NCBI GenBank assembly: GCA_025456105.1
Contig: JALOLG010000038.1
Location: 1-8,453 of the forward strand
Direction of reading: 5' to 3'
Source: Ilumatobacteraceae bacterium
GTDB taxonomy: Bacteria > Actinomycetota > Acidimicrobiia > Acidimicrobiales > Ilumatobacteraceae
Length of the DNA: 8,453 nt
The translations under genes were made by a program, and so were the position numbers. Of the stretch, positions 1-5,162 are shown piece after piece. Position 1 is the stretch's first letter, and each line of letters begins with the position of its first letter. The notes beneath the pieces are model-generated. The model was not told the DNA's origin, made no database searches, and was given only the letters and a program-made list of their open reading frames with translations.

Positions 1-252
1 GGTGGCATCGGTGAGGACAACGACTGGACCCTCACGATCGTGCGCACCGAGCTGGGCGAAGAGGTCATCAACCGGATGATCGCCGACGGCTCGATCATCG
101 CCCGTCCGGCGCAGGAAGACGAGAAGGCGATGAAGCTGCTGCGGATGCTCTCGATCGTGAGCCGCCGTCGCTGGCCCGAGTTCGCCGACCGGGCACCGGC
201 GATCGGCGTGCCGCCGCCCAAGGCGAAGGCCGCGCCCGCCCCCGCCGGCTGA
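1..252 (+). CDS. C-terminal fragment of a probable coenzyme F420 hydrogenase/dehydrogenase beta-subunit (FrhB-like) protein
   Basis: The reading frame is open from base 1 to the TGA at 250-252, giving the last 83 residues of a protein that begins outside the window. The segment GGIGEDNDWTLTIVRTELGE resembles the C-terminal domain of the FrhB family, where a 'GG.G..D.W..VIVRT..GE' stretch is typical. Members of this family use F420 and/or FAD and Fe-S clusters to move hydride or electrons, and actinobacteria have several paralogues. The catalytic and cluster-binding part would lie upstream, so the exact role cannot be read here. The tail ends in a low-complexity Pro/Ala/Lys stretch (PPPKAKAAPAPAG) that is probably disordered. 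The stop lies 6 bases from the convergent lipoprotein stop. The family call is from memory of the motif and is moderately sure; the substrate is unknown. Confidence 0.6.
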   Translation, partial: GGIGEDNDWTLTIVRTELGEEVINRMIADGSIIARPAQEDEKAMKLLRMLSIVSRRRWPEFADRAPAIGVPPPKAKAAPAPAG

Positions 253-258
253 TCCCGG

Positions 259-531
259 TCAGGGGTTGCAGGCGGCCAGCTCGGCCTCGAACGCCGAGAG
301 GGCTTCGGTGTCGGTGGGGTCGTTCTCGGCCGCGCCGTCGGCCCAGTTCTGCAGGTCGTCGGGATCGGCGGCGTCGATCACCTCGAACATGCAGTCCTTC
401 ACCTCGTCGCTCACCGGGAGCGTCTCGACGACGTCCTTCGCGACGCGCGCAGCGCTCGGCGTGGACGAGCAGGCGGCCAGCAGCGGCAGTGCGACGAGGG
501 CGGCGGCGAGGAGGGTGGAGCGACGCTTCAC
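259..531 (-). CDS. Small predicted lipoprotein, function unknown
   Basis: This encodes 90 residues from a GTG start. The N-terminus is a textbook lipoprotein signal: MKRR, a hydrophobic Leu/Ala stretch at about residues 7-20, and the lipobox L18-A19-A20-C21. The protein should therefore be exported, cleaved before Cys21 and lipid-anchored on the outer face of the membrane. The mature part is only about 70 residues, strongly acidic (many Asp/Glu in residues 40-85), with two further cysteines at 47 and 88 that could form a disulfide. I recognise no family; short acidic DUF-type lipoproteins of this kind are common in actinobacteria. The gene is divergent from the hydrolase (31-base gap) and convergent with the FrhB-like gene. 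The + strand frame across it is open but lacks any such signature, which favours this strand. A TAGCCT hexamer lies 9 bases before the GTG. Confidence 0.8.
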   Translation of the reverse strand: MKRRSTLLAAALVALPLLAACSSTPSAARVAKDVVETLPVSDEVKDCMFEVIDAADPDDLQNWADGAAENDPTDTEALSAFEAELAACNP

Positions 532-540
532 GAGGGTCCG

Positions 541-546
541 AGGCTA
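541..546 (-). promoter_or_regulatory. Candidate -10 element for the lipoprotein gene
   Basis: On the minus strand this reads TAGCCT, matching the TANNNT core of actinobacterial -10 elements. It ends 9 bases before the GTG at 531, so transcription would begin about 2-4 bases before the start codon or at it. There is no Shine-Dalgarno sequence in between. No convincing -35 is visible, and a hexamer this degenerate can occur by chance. Confidence 0.35.
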
Positions 547-562
547 CTGGCAGACTCCCGAC

Positions 563-1513
563 ATGCCGCTCCACCCCGACGCCAGGGCGCTGCTCGACCT
601 GCTCGAGCAGCTCGGCCAGCCAGCCATCCACGAGGTGGGTGCCGGCCCGGTCCGCGAGCTCCGCGCCCGCATGGTCGTGCCGTCGACGATCGAGGTGGGC
701 GAGGCGCGCGACCTCGACGCCGGCGGGGTGCCAGCCCGGCTCTACCGGCCGAGCACCGTGGCCGGACCCGAGCTCACCGGCGTGCTGGTGTGGCTGCACG
801 GCGGCGGCTGGGCGCTCGGCACGCTCGACGAGAGCGACGACACCGCGCGGGCGCTCTGCGAGGCCTCGGGTCACCGCGTCCTGTCGGTCGACTACCGACT
901 CGCCCCCGAGCACCCCTACCCCGCCGGGCTCACCGACTGCCTCACGGCCGTGCGCTGGGTGGCGCACCACGCCGCCGAGCTCGGCGTCGACCCGGCGCGG
1001 GTCGCGGTCGGCGGCGACTCGGCCGGCGCCAACCTCGCCGCCGTGGTCGCCAACCTGCAGCCCGCAGGGCTGCGGTTCCAGGTGCTCGTGTACCCCGTCA
1101 CCGACGCCCGGTGCGAGGGCGAGTCGTACGACCGCTACGGCACCGGTCACCTGCTCACCACCGAGTCGATGCGCTGGTTCGTGCAGGCGTACCTGGGCGA
1201 CGGCCCGGGCACGCCCGTCGACCCGCGGGTGTCGCCGCTGCTCGCCGCGGAGCACGTGCTCGCCGGCGCACCACCGGCGCTGGTGATCACCGCCGACCAC
1301 GATCCGCTGCACGACGAGGGTCGCGCCTACGCCGAGCGGCTGCTGGCCGCTGGTGTCGCTGCCAGCCACGTGTGCTTCCACGGCCAGGTGCACGGCTTCT
1401 TCGGCCTGCCGAGCATCGTCGGTGACGCCGGCCCGGCGCGCCGGCTGGTGGGCGCCGCCGTCGCCGCGGCGCTCGCTCAGCCCGACGGGCTCGATCGGTC
1501 CGAGGCCAGCTGA
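563..1513 (+). CDS. Alpha/beta hydrolase, hormone-sensitive-lipase (HSL, family IV) type esterase
   Basis: This 316-residue protein has the length usual for bacterial HSL-family carboxylesterases, which hydrolyse short-to-medium acyl esters. All diagnostic motifs are present: the oxyanion-hole HGGGW (residues 79-83), YRLAPEHPYPA (111-121), the nucleophile elbow GDSAG with Ser153, a catalytic Asp in DHDPLHDEG (Asp247), and catalytic His277 in VHGFFG. There is no signal peptide, so it is probably cytoplasmic. I chose the ATG at 563 because MPLHPDARALLDLL matches the usual N-terminal cap helix. The frame is open a further 99 codons upstream, but that part lies antisense over the lipoprotein gene. 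There is no clear Shine-Dalgarno sequence; a CAGACT hexamer at 551-556 sits 6 bases before the ATG and could serve a leaderless transcript. The 3' end overlaps the glycosylase gene on the other strand by 37 bases. The natural substrate is not predictable. Confidence 0.93.
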   Translation: MPLHPDARALLDLLEQLGQPAIHEVGAGPVRELRARMVVPSTIEVGEARDLDAGGVPARLYRPSTVAGPELTGVLVWLHGGGWALGTLDESDDTARALCEASGHRVLSVDYRLAPEHPYPAGLTDCLTAVRWVAHHAAELGVDPARVAVGGDSAGANLAAVVANLQPAGLRFQVLVYPVTDARCEGESYDRYGTGHLLTTESMRWFVQAYLGDGPGTPVDPRVSPLLAAEHVLAGAPPALVITADHDPLHDEGRAYAERLLAAGVAASHVCFHGQVHGFFGLPSIVGDAGPARRLVGAAVAAALAQPDGLDRSEAS

Positions 1514-2238
1514 ACCGCCCGGGCGAACACCGCATCGAGCATCGCCTCGGTGAGCCGCCCCGTGAACGTGTTCTGCTGGCTCGGGTGGTACGAGCACACC
1601 AACGTCACCCGAGTGCTGGCGTCCATCCGAGTGTCGGCGGGACCCCCGTGCGCGCCGGCAGCACTCGGGCGGACGCCAGCACTCGGGTCGATGGGGACCT
1701 CGAGGAGGTGGGCGAAGCGGGGGCGACGGCGCAGGTCGTAGTGCGAGCACGCGGCGCGGTAGCCGAACTCGCCGAGGCACACCACCACGCGGGGCTCGAG
1801 CGCAGCGAGCTCGCGAGCGAGGAACGGCGCGCACGCATCGCGCTCGGCGGGCGTGGGCGCGTTCGCCGGCGGAGCGCACTTCACGGCGGCCGTCACCCAG
1901 GCGCCCCGCAGCTCGAGCCCGTCGTCGATCGACACCGACGTCGGCTGGTTCGCCAGCCCCGCCCGGTGCATCGCCCGGTACAGCCAGTCGCCGCTGCGGT
2001 CACCAGTGAACACCCGACCGGTGCGGTTCGCGCCGTGCGCCGCCGGCGCCAGCCCCAGCACCACGATCCGCGCCGCCGGGTCACCGAACCCCGGCACACC
2101 CCGTCCCCAGTAGGTCTGGTCGCGGAACGCCGCCCGCTTCTCGTGCGCCACCTGCTCCCGCCACGCCACCAGCCGCTCGCACCGCCGGCAGGCCGCCACC
2201 TCGTCGTGCACCGCCGCCAGCACCGCATCACGTTCCAC
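1477..2238 (-). CDS. udgB: Family 5 uracil-DNA glycosylase (UDGb), with an in-frame palindromic insert
   Basis: This 253-residue base-excision repair enzyme removes uracil (and in this family also hypoxanthine and other deaminated bases) from DNA. Four cysteines, C17-x2-C20 and C121-x14-C136, are placed as the [4Fe-4S] ligands of family 4/5 glycosylases. Motif 1 is GLAPAAHGANRTGRVF (62-77), where the catalytic Asp/Asn of other UDG families is Ala, the hallmark of family 5. The second active-site motif is HPSQQNTFTGRLT (from His218). A WVTAAVKCAPPANAPTPAE stretch (114-132) also fits the family. The start is a GTG at 2238, 8 bases after a TACTGT hexamer. Residues 184-211 form a Ser/Ala/Gly/Arg-rich segment encoded by a long inverted repeat and not expected in the family. 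It lies between the FAHLLEVP strand and the VTLVCSYHPS motif, in what is probably a surface loop, so the enzyme is probably still active. The C-terminal codons overlap the hydrolase gene. Confidence 0.93.
   Translation of the reverse strand: MERDAVLAAVHDEVAACRRCERLVAWREQVAHEKRAAFRDQTYWGRGVPGFGDPAARIVVLGLAPAAHGANRTGRVFTGDRSGDWLYRAMHRAGLANQPTSVSIDDGLELRGAWVTAAVKCAPPANAPTPAERDACAPFLARELAALEPRVVVCLGEFGYRAACSHYDLRRRPRFAHLLEVPIDPSAGVRPSAAGAHGGPADTRMDASTRVTLVCSYHPSQQNTFTGRLTEAMLDAVFARAVQLASDRSSPSG
1607..1688. repeat. 82-bp palindromic element inserted in the glycosylase coding sequence
   Basis: ACCCGAGTGCTGGCGTCC (1607-1624) is the exact reverse complement of GGACGCCAGCACTCGGGT (1671-1688), an 18-bp perfect inverted repeat. 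After a two-base interruption the pairing continues for 7 bp: CCGAGTG (1627-1633) with CACTCGG (1662-1668). CGGCG (1635-1639) can also pair with CGCCG (1653-1657), leaving a small loop. Each arm thus holds two copies of a CCGAGTG-containing unit spaced 18 bases apart (1609 and 1627; 1662 and 1680), arranged head to head. The element matches residues 184-211 of the glycosylase. No second copy is seen in this window. Its form recalls palindromic elements known to sit in frame inside genes, such as the Rickettsia palindromic elements; any relationship is not implied. Confidence 0.85.
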
Positions 2239-2246
2239 GGGATCCG

Positions 2247-2252
2247 ACAGTA
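2247..2252 (-). promoter_or_regulatory. udgB: Candidate -10 element for the glycosylase gene
   Basis: The minus strand reads TACTGT, a good TANNNT match, with 8 bases between it and the GTG at 2238. A transcript would start at or within about 2 bases of the start codon, leaving no room for a Shine-Dalgarno site. It shares two bases with the opposite-strand hexamer at 2251-2256. A weak TTCGCC lies 17 bases upstream in the -35 position. Confidence 0.5.
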
Positions 2253-2256
2253 GGTT
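2251..2256 (+). promoter_or_regulatory. Candidate -10 element for the phosphatase-led operon
   Basis: TAGGTT fits TANNNT and lies 11 bases before the ATG at 2268, predicting a leader of about 5 bases or fewer. No Shine-Dalgarno sequence is present before the ATG and no clear -35 is visible. The hexamer overlaps the opposite-strand candidate for the glycosylase by two bases, so the two promoters could not be occupied at once. Confidence 0.45.
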
Positions 2257-2267
2257 GACCTCGCACC

Positions 2268-2912
2268 ATGGCGAAGCGAGCGGCGCCCCCCGTCACCACG
2301 ATCCTGCTGGTCCGACACGGCCAGACGCCCACCACCGGCAAGGTGCTGCCCGGGCGAGCCCGCGGGCTGCACCTCGCCGATGCCGGCGTCGCCCAGGCCG
2401 AGCGCGCCGCGGAGCGCATCGCCGCGCTCCGCCAGGTCGATGCCGTCTACTGCTCGCCGCTCGAGCGCGCCCGCGAGACCGCCGCACCCATCGCCCGCGC
2501 CCGCGGCCTGCGACCCAAGGTCGAGCCCGGCCTGCTCGAGTGCGACTTCGGCGACTGGACGGGCCGCGAGCTGAAGCAGCTCATGAAGCTGCCCGAGTGG
2601 GGCACCGTGCAGCGCTCGCCGTCCACGTTCCGGTTCCCCGGCGGCGAGAGCTTCTCGGAGATGCAGCACCGCATCGTCGGTGCCCTCGAGCGCCTGCGGG
2701 CGGCGCACCCTGGCGGCACCGTCGTCGCGGTGTCGCACGCCGATCCCATCAAGGCTGCGATCGCCCACGCCGTCGGCACCCCGCTCGACCTGTTCCAGCG
2801 CATCGTGGTGTCGACGTGCTCGATCACCGCCATCGCCTGGTCGGCGGGCGGCCCCATCGTGCTCACCGTCAACTCCACCGGCGGTCCGCTCTCGGAGCTG
2901 CAGCCGTCGTGA
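2268..2912 (+). CDS. Histidine phosphatase superfamily protein, MSMEG_4193 type (TIGR03848-like)
   Basis: This 214-residue protein belongs to the phosphoglycerate mutase/histidine phosphatase superfamily, which transfers phosphate through a phosphohistidine. LLVRHGQT (13-20) contains the nucleophile His17 with Arg16. SPLERARET (63-71) supplies the second phosphate-binding arginine. Glu91 in LLECDFGDWTGREL is the likely proton donor, and VVAVSHADPIKAAI (152-165) holds the second catalytic His157. The ECDFGDWTG and SHADPIKAA forms are typical of the actinobacterial MSMEG_4193 subgroup, to which M. tuberculosis Rv2135c belongs as I recall. In this subgroup the gene normally precedes a DUF3090 gene, as it does here: the TGA overlaps the next gene's GTG (GTGA, 2909-2912), implying translational coupling. 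The physiological substrate is not established; phosphatase activity is more likely than mutase activity. No signal peptide, so cytosolic. Confidence 0.92.
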   Translation: MAKRAAPPVTTILLVRHGQTPTTGKVLPGRARGLHLADAGVAQAERAAERIAALRQVDAVYCSPLERARETAAPIARARGLRPKVEPGLLECDFGDWTGRELKQLMKLPEWGTVQRSPSTFRFPGGESFSEMQHRIVGALERLRAAHPGGTVVAVSHADPIKAAIAHAVGTPLDLFQRIVVSTCSITAIAWSAGGPIVLTVNSTGGPLSELQPS

Positions 2913-3439
2913 GCGCGTTCTACGAGTTCGAGGAGGTCGACGCGTTCACCACCGGCGCGATCGGCCGGCCGGGTGAGCGCGTGTTCTACCTGCAGGCGCG
3001 GGCCGGCCGGCAGCGCCTCACGGTGAAGTGCGAGAAGCAGCAGGTGGGTGCGATCGTGCAGTACCTCCGCCGGGTGCTCTCCGACCTCCCGCCCGCCGAC
3101 GAGCGCCCCATGGCGAGCAACCTCGAGCTCACCGACCCGTCGGAGTCGCTCTTCGTGCTCGGCCCGATCGGCCTCGGCTACGACCGCAGCAGCGACCGCC
3201 TCGTGGTGCAGCTCGAGGAGATGGTGCCCGCCGACCTCGCCGACGACGAGAGCGACGACGACACCGACGTCGACGACGACGAACCCACCCGTGGGCACAT
3301 CCGGCTCTACGTGAGCCGCAGCCAGGCCGTCGCGTTCTGCGACCACGCCGAGCGGGTGATCGCCGCCGGCCGGCCCGACTGCCAGTGGTGCGGCCTCCCC
3401 ATCGACCCCGACGGCCACGCATGCCCGCGCATGAACTGA
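2909..3439 (+). CDS. DUF3090 / TIGR03847 family protein with C-terminal Cys/His knuckle
   Basis: This 176-residue protein belongs to a conserved actinobacterial family of unknown function. The N-terminal part (FYEFEEVDAFTTGAIGRPGERVFYLQARAG, broken by no gaps at about residues 4-33) and EKQQVGAIVQYL (42-53) are typical family positions. The C-terminus carries C158-x2-C161-x8-H170-x-C172 in a CGLPIDPDGHACPRMN context, which looks like a small zinc-binding knuckle. Between them lies a very acidic variable loop (residues 111-125, mostly Asp). The frame is open far upstream, but the GTG at 2909 was chosen because family similarity starts there and it overlaps the preceding stop as GTGA. The 3' end overlaps the next gene by 19 bases. 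Co-occurrence with the flanking phosphatase and kinase-like genes suggests the three act together; zinc binding and any scaffold role are inference. Confidence 0.9.
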   Translation: MSAFYEFEEVDAFTTGAIGRPGERVFYLQARAGRQRLTVKCEKQQVGAIVQYLRRVLSDLPPADERPMASNLELTDPSESLFVLGPIGLGYDRSSDRLVVQLEEMVPADLADDESDDDTDVDDDEPTRGHIRLYVSRSQAVAFCDHAERVIAAGRPDCQWCGLPIDPDGHACPRMN

Positions 3440-4143
3440 CCCCGCCGGGCATCGACGACGCCGAGGCGTTCCTCCACGCCGCGCACATCGAGGTCGAGGG
3501 CCGCATGCCGTGGAGCTCGAACGCCACGTTCCTCGTCCACGCCACCGTCGACCACGTCACGCACCCGGCCATCTACAAGCCGGTCCGTGGCGAGCGGCCG
3601 CTGTGGGACTTCGAACCGGGCCTGCACCGCCGCGAGCGCGCCGCGTTCGTGGTGAGCGAGCACCTCGGCATCGGGATCGTGCCACCCACCGTCATCCGCG
3701 AGGGTCCGTACGGCGAGGGCTCGGTGCAGTGGTTCGTCGACGCCGACCACCGCGAGCACTACTTCACGATCCACGAGCAGCGGCCCGACCTGCACCACCA
3801 GCTGCGCGACATCGCCGTGTTCGACGTCGTCGCGAACAACACCGACCGCAAGAGCGGCCACGTGCTGCTCGCCGACGACCGCGTGTTCGGCATCGACCAC
3901 GGCCTGTGCTTCGCCGCCCCGTTCAAGCTGCGCACGGTGATCTGGGAGTTCGCCGGGGAGCCCCTTCCCGATGAGCTCGCCGCTCGAGTGCGAGCACTCG
4001 CGGTCGACCTGCCCACCGAGCTGTGCGGGCTCCTCGCCCCCGACGAGATCGACGCCCTCCGCTACCGGGCCACCACGCTCGCCACCGAGGGCGTCCTGCC
4101 GAGCGACGACACCGGGCACCGGTACCCGTGGCCGCTGATCTGA
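3421..4143 (+). CDS. SCO1664 / TIGR03843 family protein, distantly related to PI3/PI4-kinase-like folds
   Basis: This 240-residue protein is an actinobacterial family member with remote similarity to phosphatidylinositol 3-/4-kinases. Kinase-like features visible: a lysine in AIYKPVRGERPLWDF (Lys53) in the ATP-binding position, FDVVANNTDRKSGHVLL (134-150) resembling a catalytic loop with Asp142 and Asn139/Asn140, and GIDHGLCF (157-164) with Asp159 in the metal-binding DFG-like position. No enzymatic activity is established for the family as far as I know, so 'kinase-like' is structural inference. I chose ATG 3421, which gives MPAHELTPPGIDDAEAF and overlaps the DUF3090 gene by 19 bases; its first codons are read from the same bases that encode the upstream Cys/His knuckle. 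A second ATG at 3431 is out of frame. The next gene overlaps its end by about 16 bases. It is probably a cytosolic partner of the upstream phosphatase and DUF3090 protein. Confidence 0.9.
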   Translation: MPAHELTPPGIDDAEAFLHAAHIEVEGRMPWSSNATFLVHATVDHVTHPAIYKPVRGERPLWDFEPGLHRRERAAFVVSEHLGIGIVPPTVIREGPYGEGSVQWFVDADHREHYFTIHEQRPDLHHQLRDIAVFDVVANNTDRKSGHVLLADDRVFGIDHGLCFAAPFKLRTVIWEFAGEPLPDELAARVRALAVDLPTELCGLLAPDEIDALRYRATTLATEGVLPSDDTGHRYPWPLI

Positions 4144-5147
4144 GCGATCACTCGCCCGACGACGACCTCGACCTGCTCGTGCACCGGGCCGATCTCGACG
4201 GACTCGTCCGCATGATCGACGACCGCACCAGCGCCCGCGACTGGGACGGGCTGCGCCGGGTGCGCGACCGCTCGCGCGCCGCGCTCGCCACCGGGCGCCA
4301 GCTCTGGCCCGCCGCCACCCTCGCCGAGTACCGCCTCGCGCTGCTCGCACCCGCCCCATGGGCCGCCGCCGTCGTGACCGAAGGCGCCGGTCGGTTCGCC
4401 GTGGGTCCCCTCAGCGAGGTGGTCGCTCAGCACCACGCGTTCGCCGAGCTCGCCCCGCACCTCGCGCCCGGGCCGCACTCGGTGTACGTGGCCTACGAGC
4501 GAGCGCTGCGCGGCGAGATGGTCGAGCCGCAGGTCGTCGAGCGCCTCGGCCCGCTGCTCGACGTGCCGCTCGAGCACGCCGACTGGGAGCCCGAGTACCT
4601 GCTCGCCGAGTACCACGACCGCGACGCCACCTTCCCGTCGCCGCCGATCCCGGCCACCACCCACGTCGTCGAGCCGCCGCCGCTCGACGACCGCCACCGG
4701 CTCGACGACCTCACCACCGAGCTCGCGGTGCGGGCGCTCGTCGACCCGTGGACGAGCTCGTCGAACGGTCGCGTCTCGATCGCCTGCGTGCAGGGCGACG
4801 CCCTCGCCGCCCTGGCCGCACTCGGCGTCACGCACGCCCGACTCGCACCGCTCACCCCCGGCGAGGCCATCCGGTGGATCGCCTGGGCGGGTGCGTCCGG
4901 CGGCGCCCACGGTCGCCGCAAGGGCGCCGCCGCCGGGCGGTACGACGCCTGGTGGCTGCTCGCCGCGCTCGGCGACCTCGTCGACGAGTGGCCCCCCACA
5001 CGCGACGAGATCGCCGAGGTGCTCGGCGATCTCGACTGGTGGTGGTGGGATGCGGGCGAGCCGCTCACCGGCTGGCAGCTGCGCCTCGCCGTGCACGACC
5101 GCGCCGAGGGCGTGGCGTGGGCGATCGCAGCCGCCGACGCCGACTGA
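4128..5147 (+). CDS. Tryptophan-rich protein of unknown function, last gene of the phosphatase/kinase-like operon
   Basis: This encodes 339 residues from the GTG at 4128, which lies inside the end of the SCO1664-type gene (16-base overlap). A CTG at 4140 that would overlap the stop as CTGA is an alternative, and ATG 4215 would cut off a plausible helical start. I recognise no named family. The protein has 16 Trp in 339 residues, including W304-W307 in [20 protein letters not shown] (residues 301-320). Other likely conserved segments are [16 protein letters not shown] (38-53), [16 protein letters not shown] (67-82), [11 protein letters not shown] (85-95), and a Gly/Ala/Arg loop [20 protein letters not shown] (257-276). 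The middle (about 165-190) is Pro- and Asp-rich and probably a linker. No signal peptide or membrane segment is visible, so it is probably cytosolic. The overlap implies co-translation with the kinase-like gene. Base use matches its neighbours, with strong G/C at third positions, which supports real coding. Confidence 0.82.
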   Translation: MAADLSDHSPDDDLDLLVHRADLDGLVRMIDDRTSARDWDGLRRVRDRSRAALATGRQLWPAATLAEYRLALLAPAPWAAAVVTEGAGRFAVGPLSEVVAQHHAFAELAPHLAPGPHSVYVAYERALRGEMVEPQVVERLGPLLDVPLEHADWEPEYLLAEYHDRDATFPSPPIPATTHVVEPPPLDDRHRLDDLTTELAVRALVDPWTSSSNGRVSIACVQGDALAALAALGVTHARLAPLTPGEAIRWIAWAGASGGAHGRRKGAAAGRYDAWWLLAALGDLVDEWPPTRDEIAEVLGDLDWWWWDAGEPLTGWQLRLAVHDRAEGVAWAIAAADAD

Positions 5148-5162
5148 TCGGCGAGCCGCTGG

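Noticed and set aside
266..562. 99-codon N-terminal extension of the hydrolase frame
   Set aside because: It lies antisense to the lipoprotein gene, which has a clean signal peptide and lipobox. HSL-family similarity starts at the ATG at 563.
95..1879. 594-codon open frame on the minus strand running across four genes
   Set aside because: Arg/Ala/Pro/His-rich low-complexity translation without any domain. It lies over genes with clear motifs and is explained by the lack of A/T-rich stop codons in high-GC DNA.
2255..2908. 218-codon upstream extension of the DUF3090 frame
   Set aside because: It overlaps the phosphatase gene in another frame and translates to Arg/Ala-rich sequence. Family similarity starts at GTG 2909, which overlaps the phosphatase stop.
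2447..3418. Long minus-strand frame opposite the phosphatase and DUF3090 genes
   Set aside because: Val/Gly/Glu/His-rich translation typical of the complement of GC-rich genes; no motif and no plausible promoter.
3985..4000. CGAGTG-CGAG-CACTCG hairpin in the kinase-like gene as a second copy of the palindromic element
   Set aside because: Only the 6-bp core is shared; the flanking GCTGGCGTCC part is missing, so chance in GC-rich coding DNA is enough.
3307..4359. 350-codon minus-strand frame opposite the kinase-like gene
   Set aside because: Shadow of the real plus-strand gene; low-complexity N-terminus and no recognisable domain.
4062..5096. 344-codon minus-strand frame opposite the Trp-rich gene
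   Set aside because: The plus-strand frame overlaps its neighbour in operon fashion, has balanced composition with hydrophobic cores and ends in a compact C-terminus. The minus-strand product is Gly/Arg/Glu/Val-rich with no structure.
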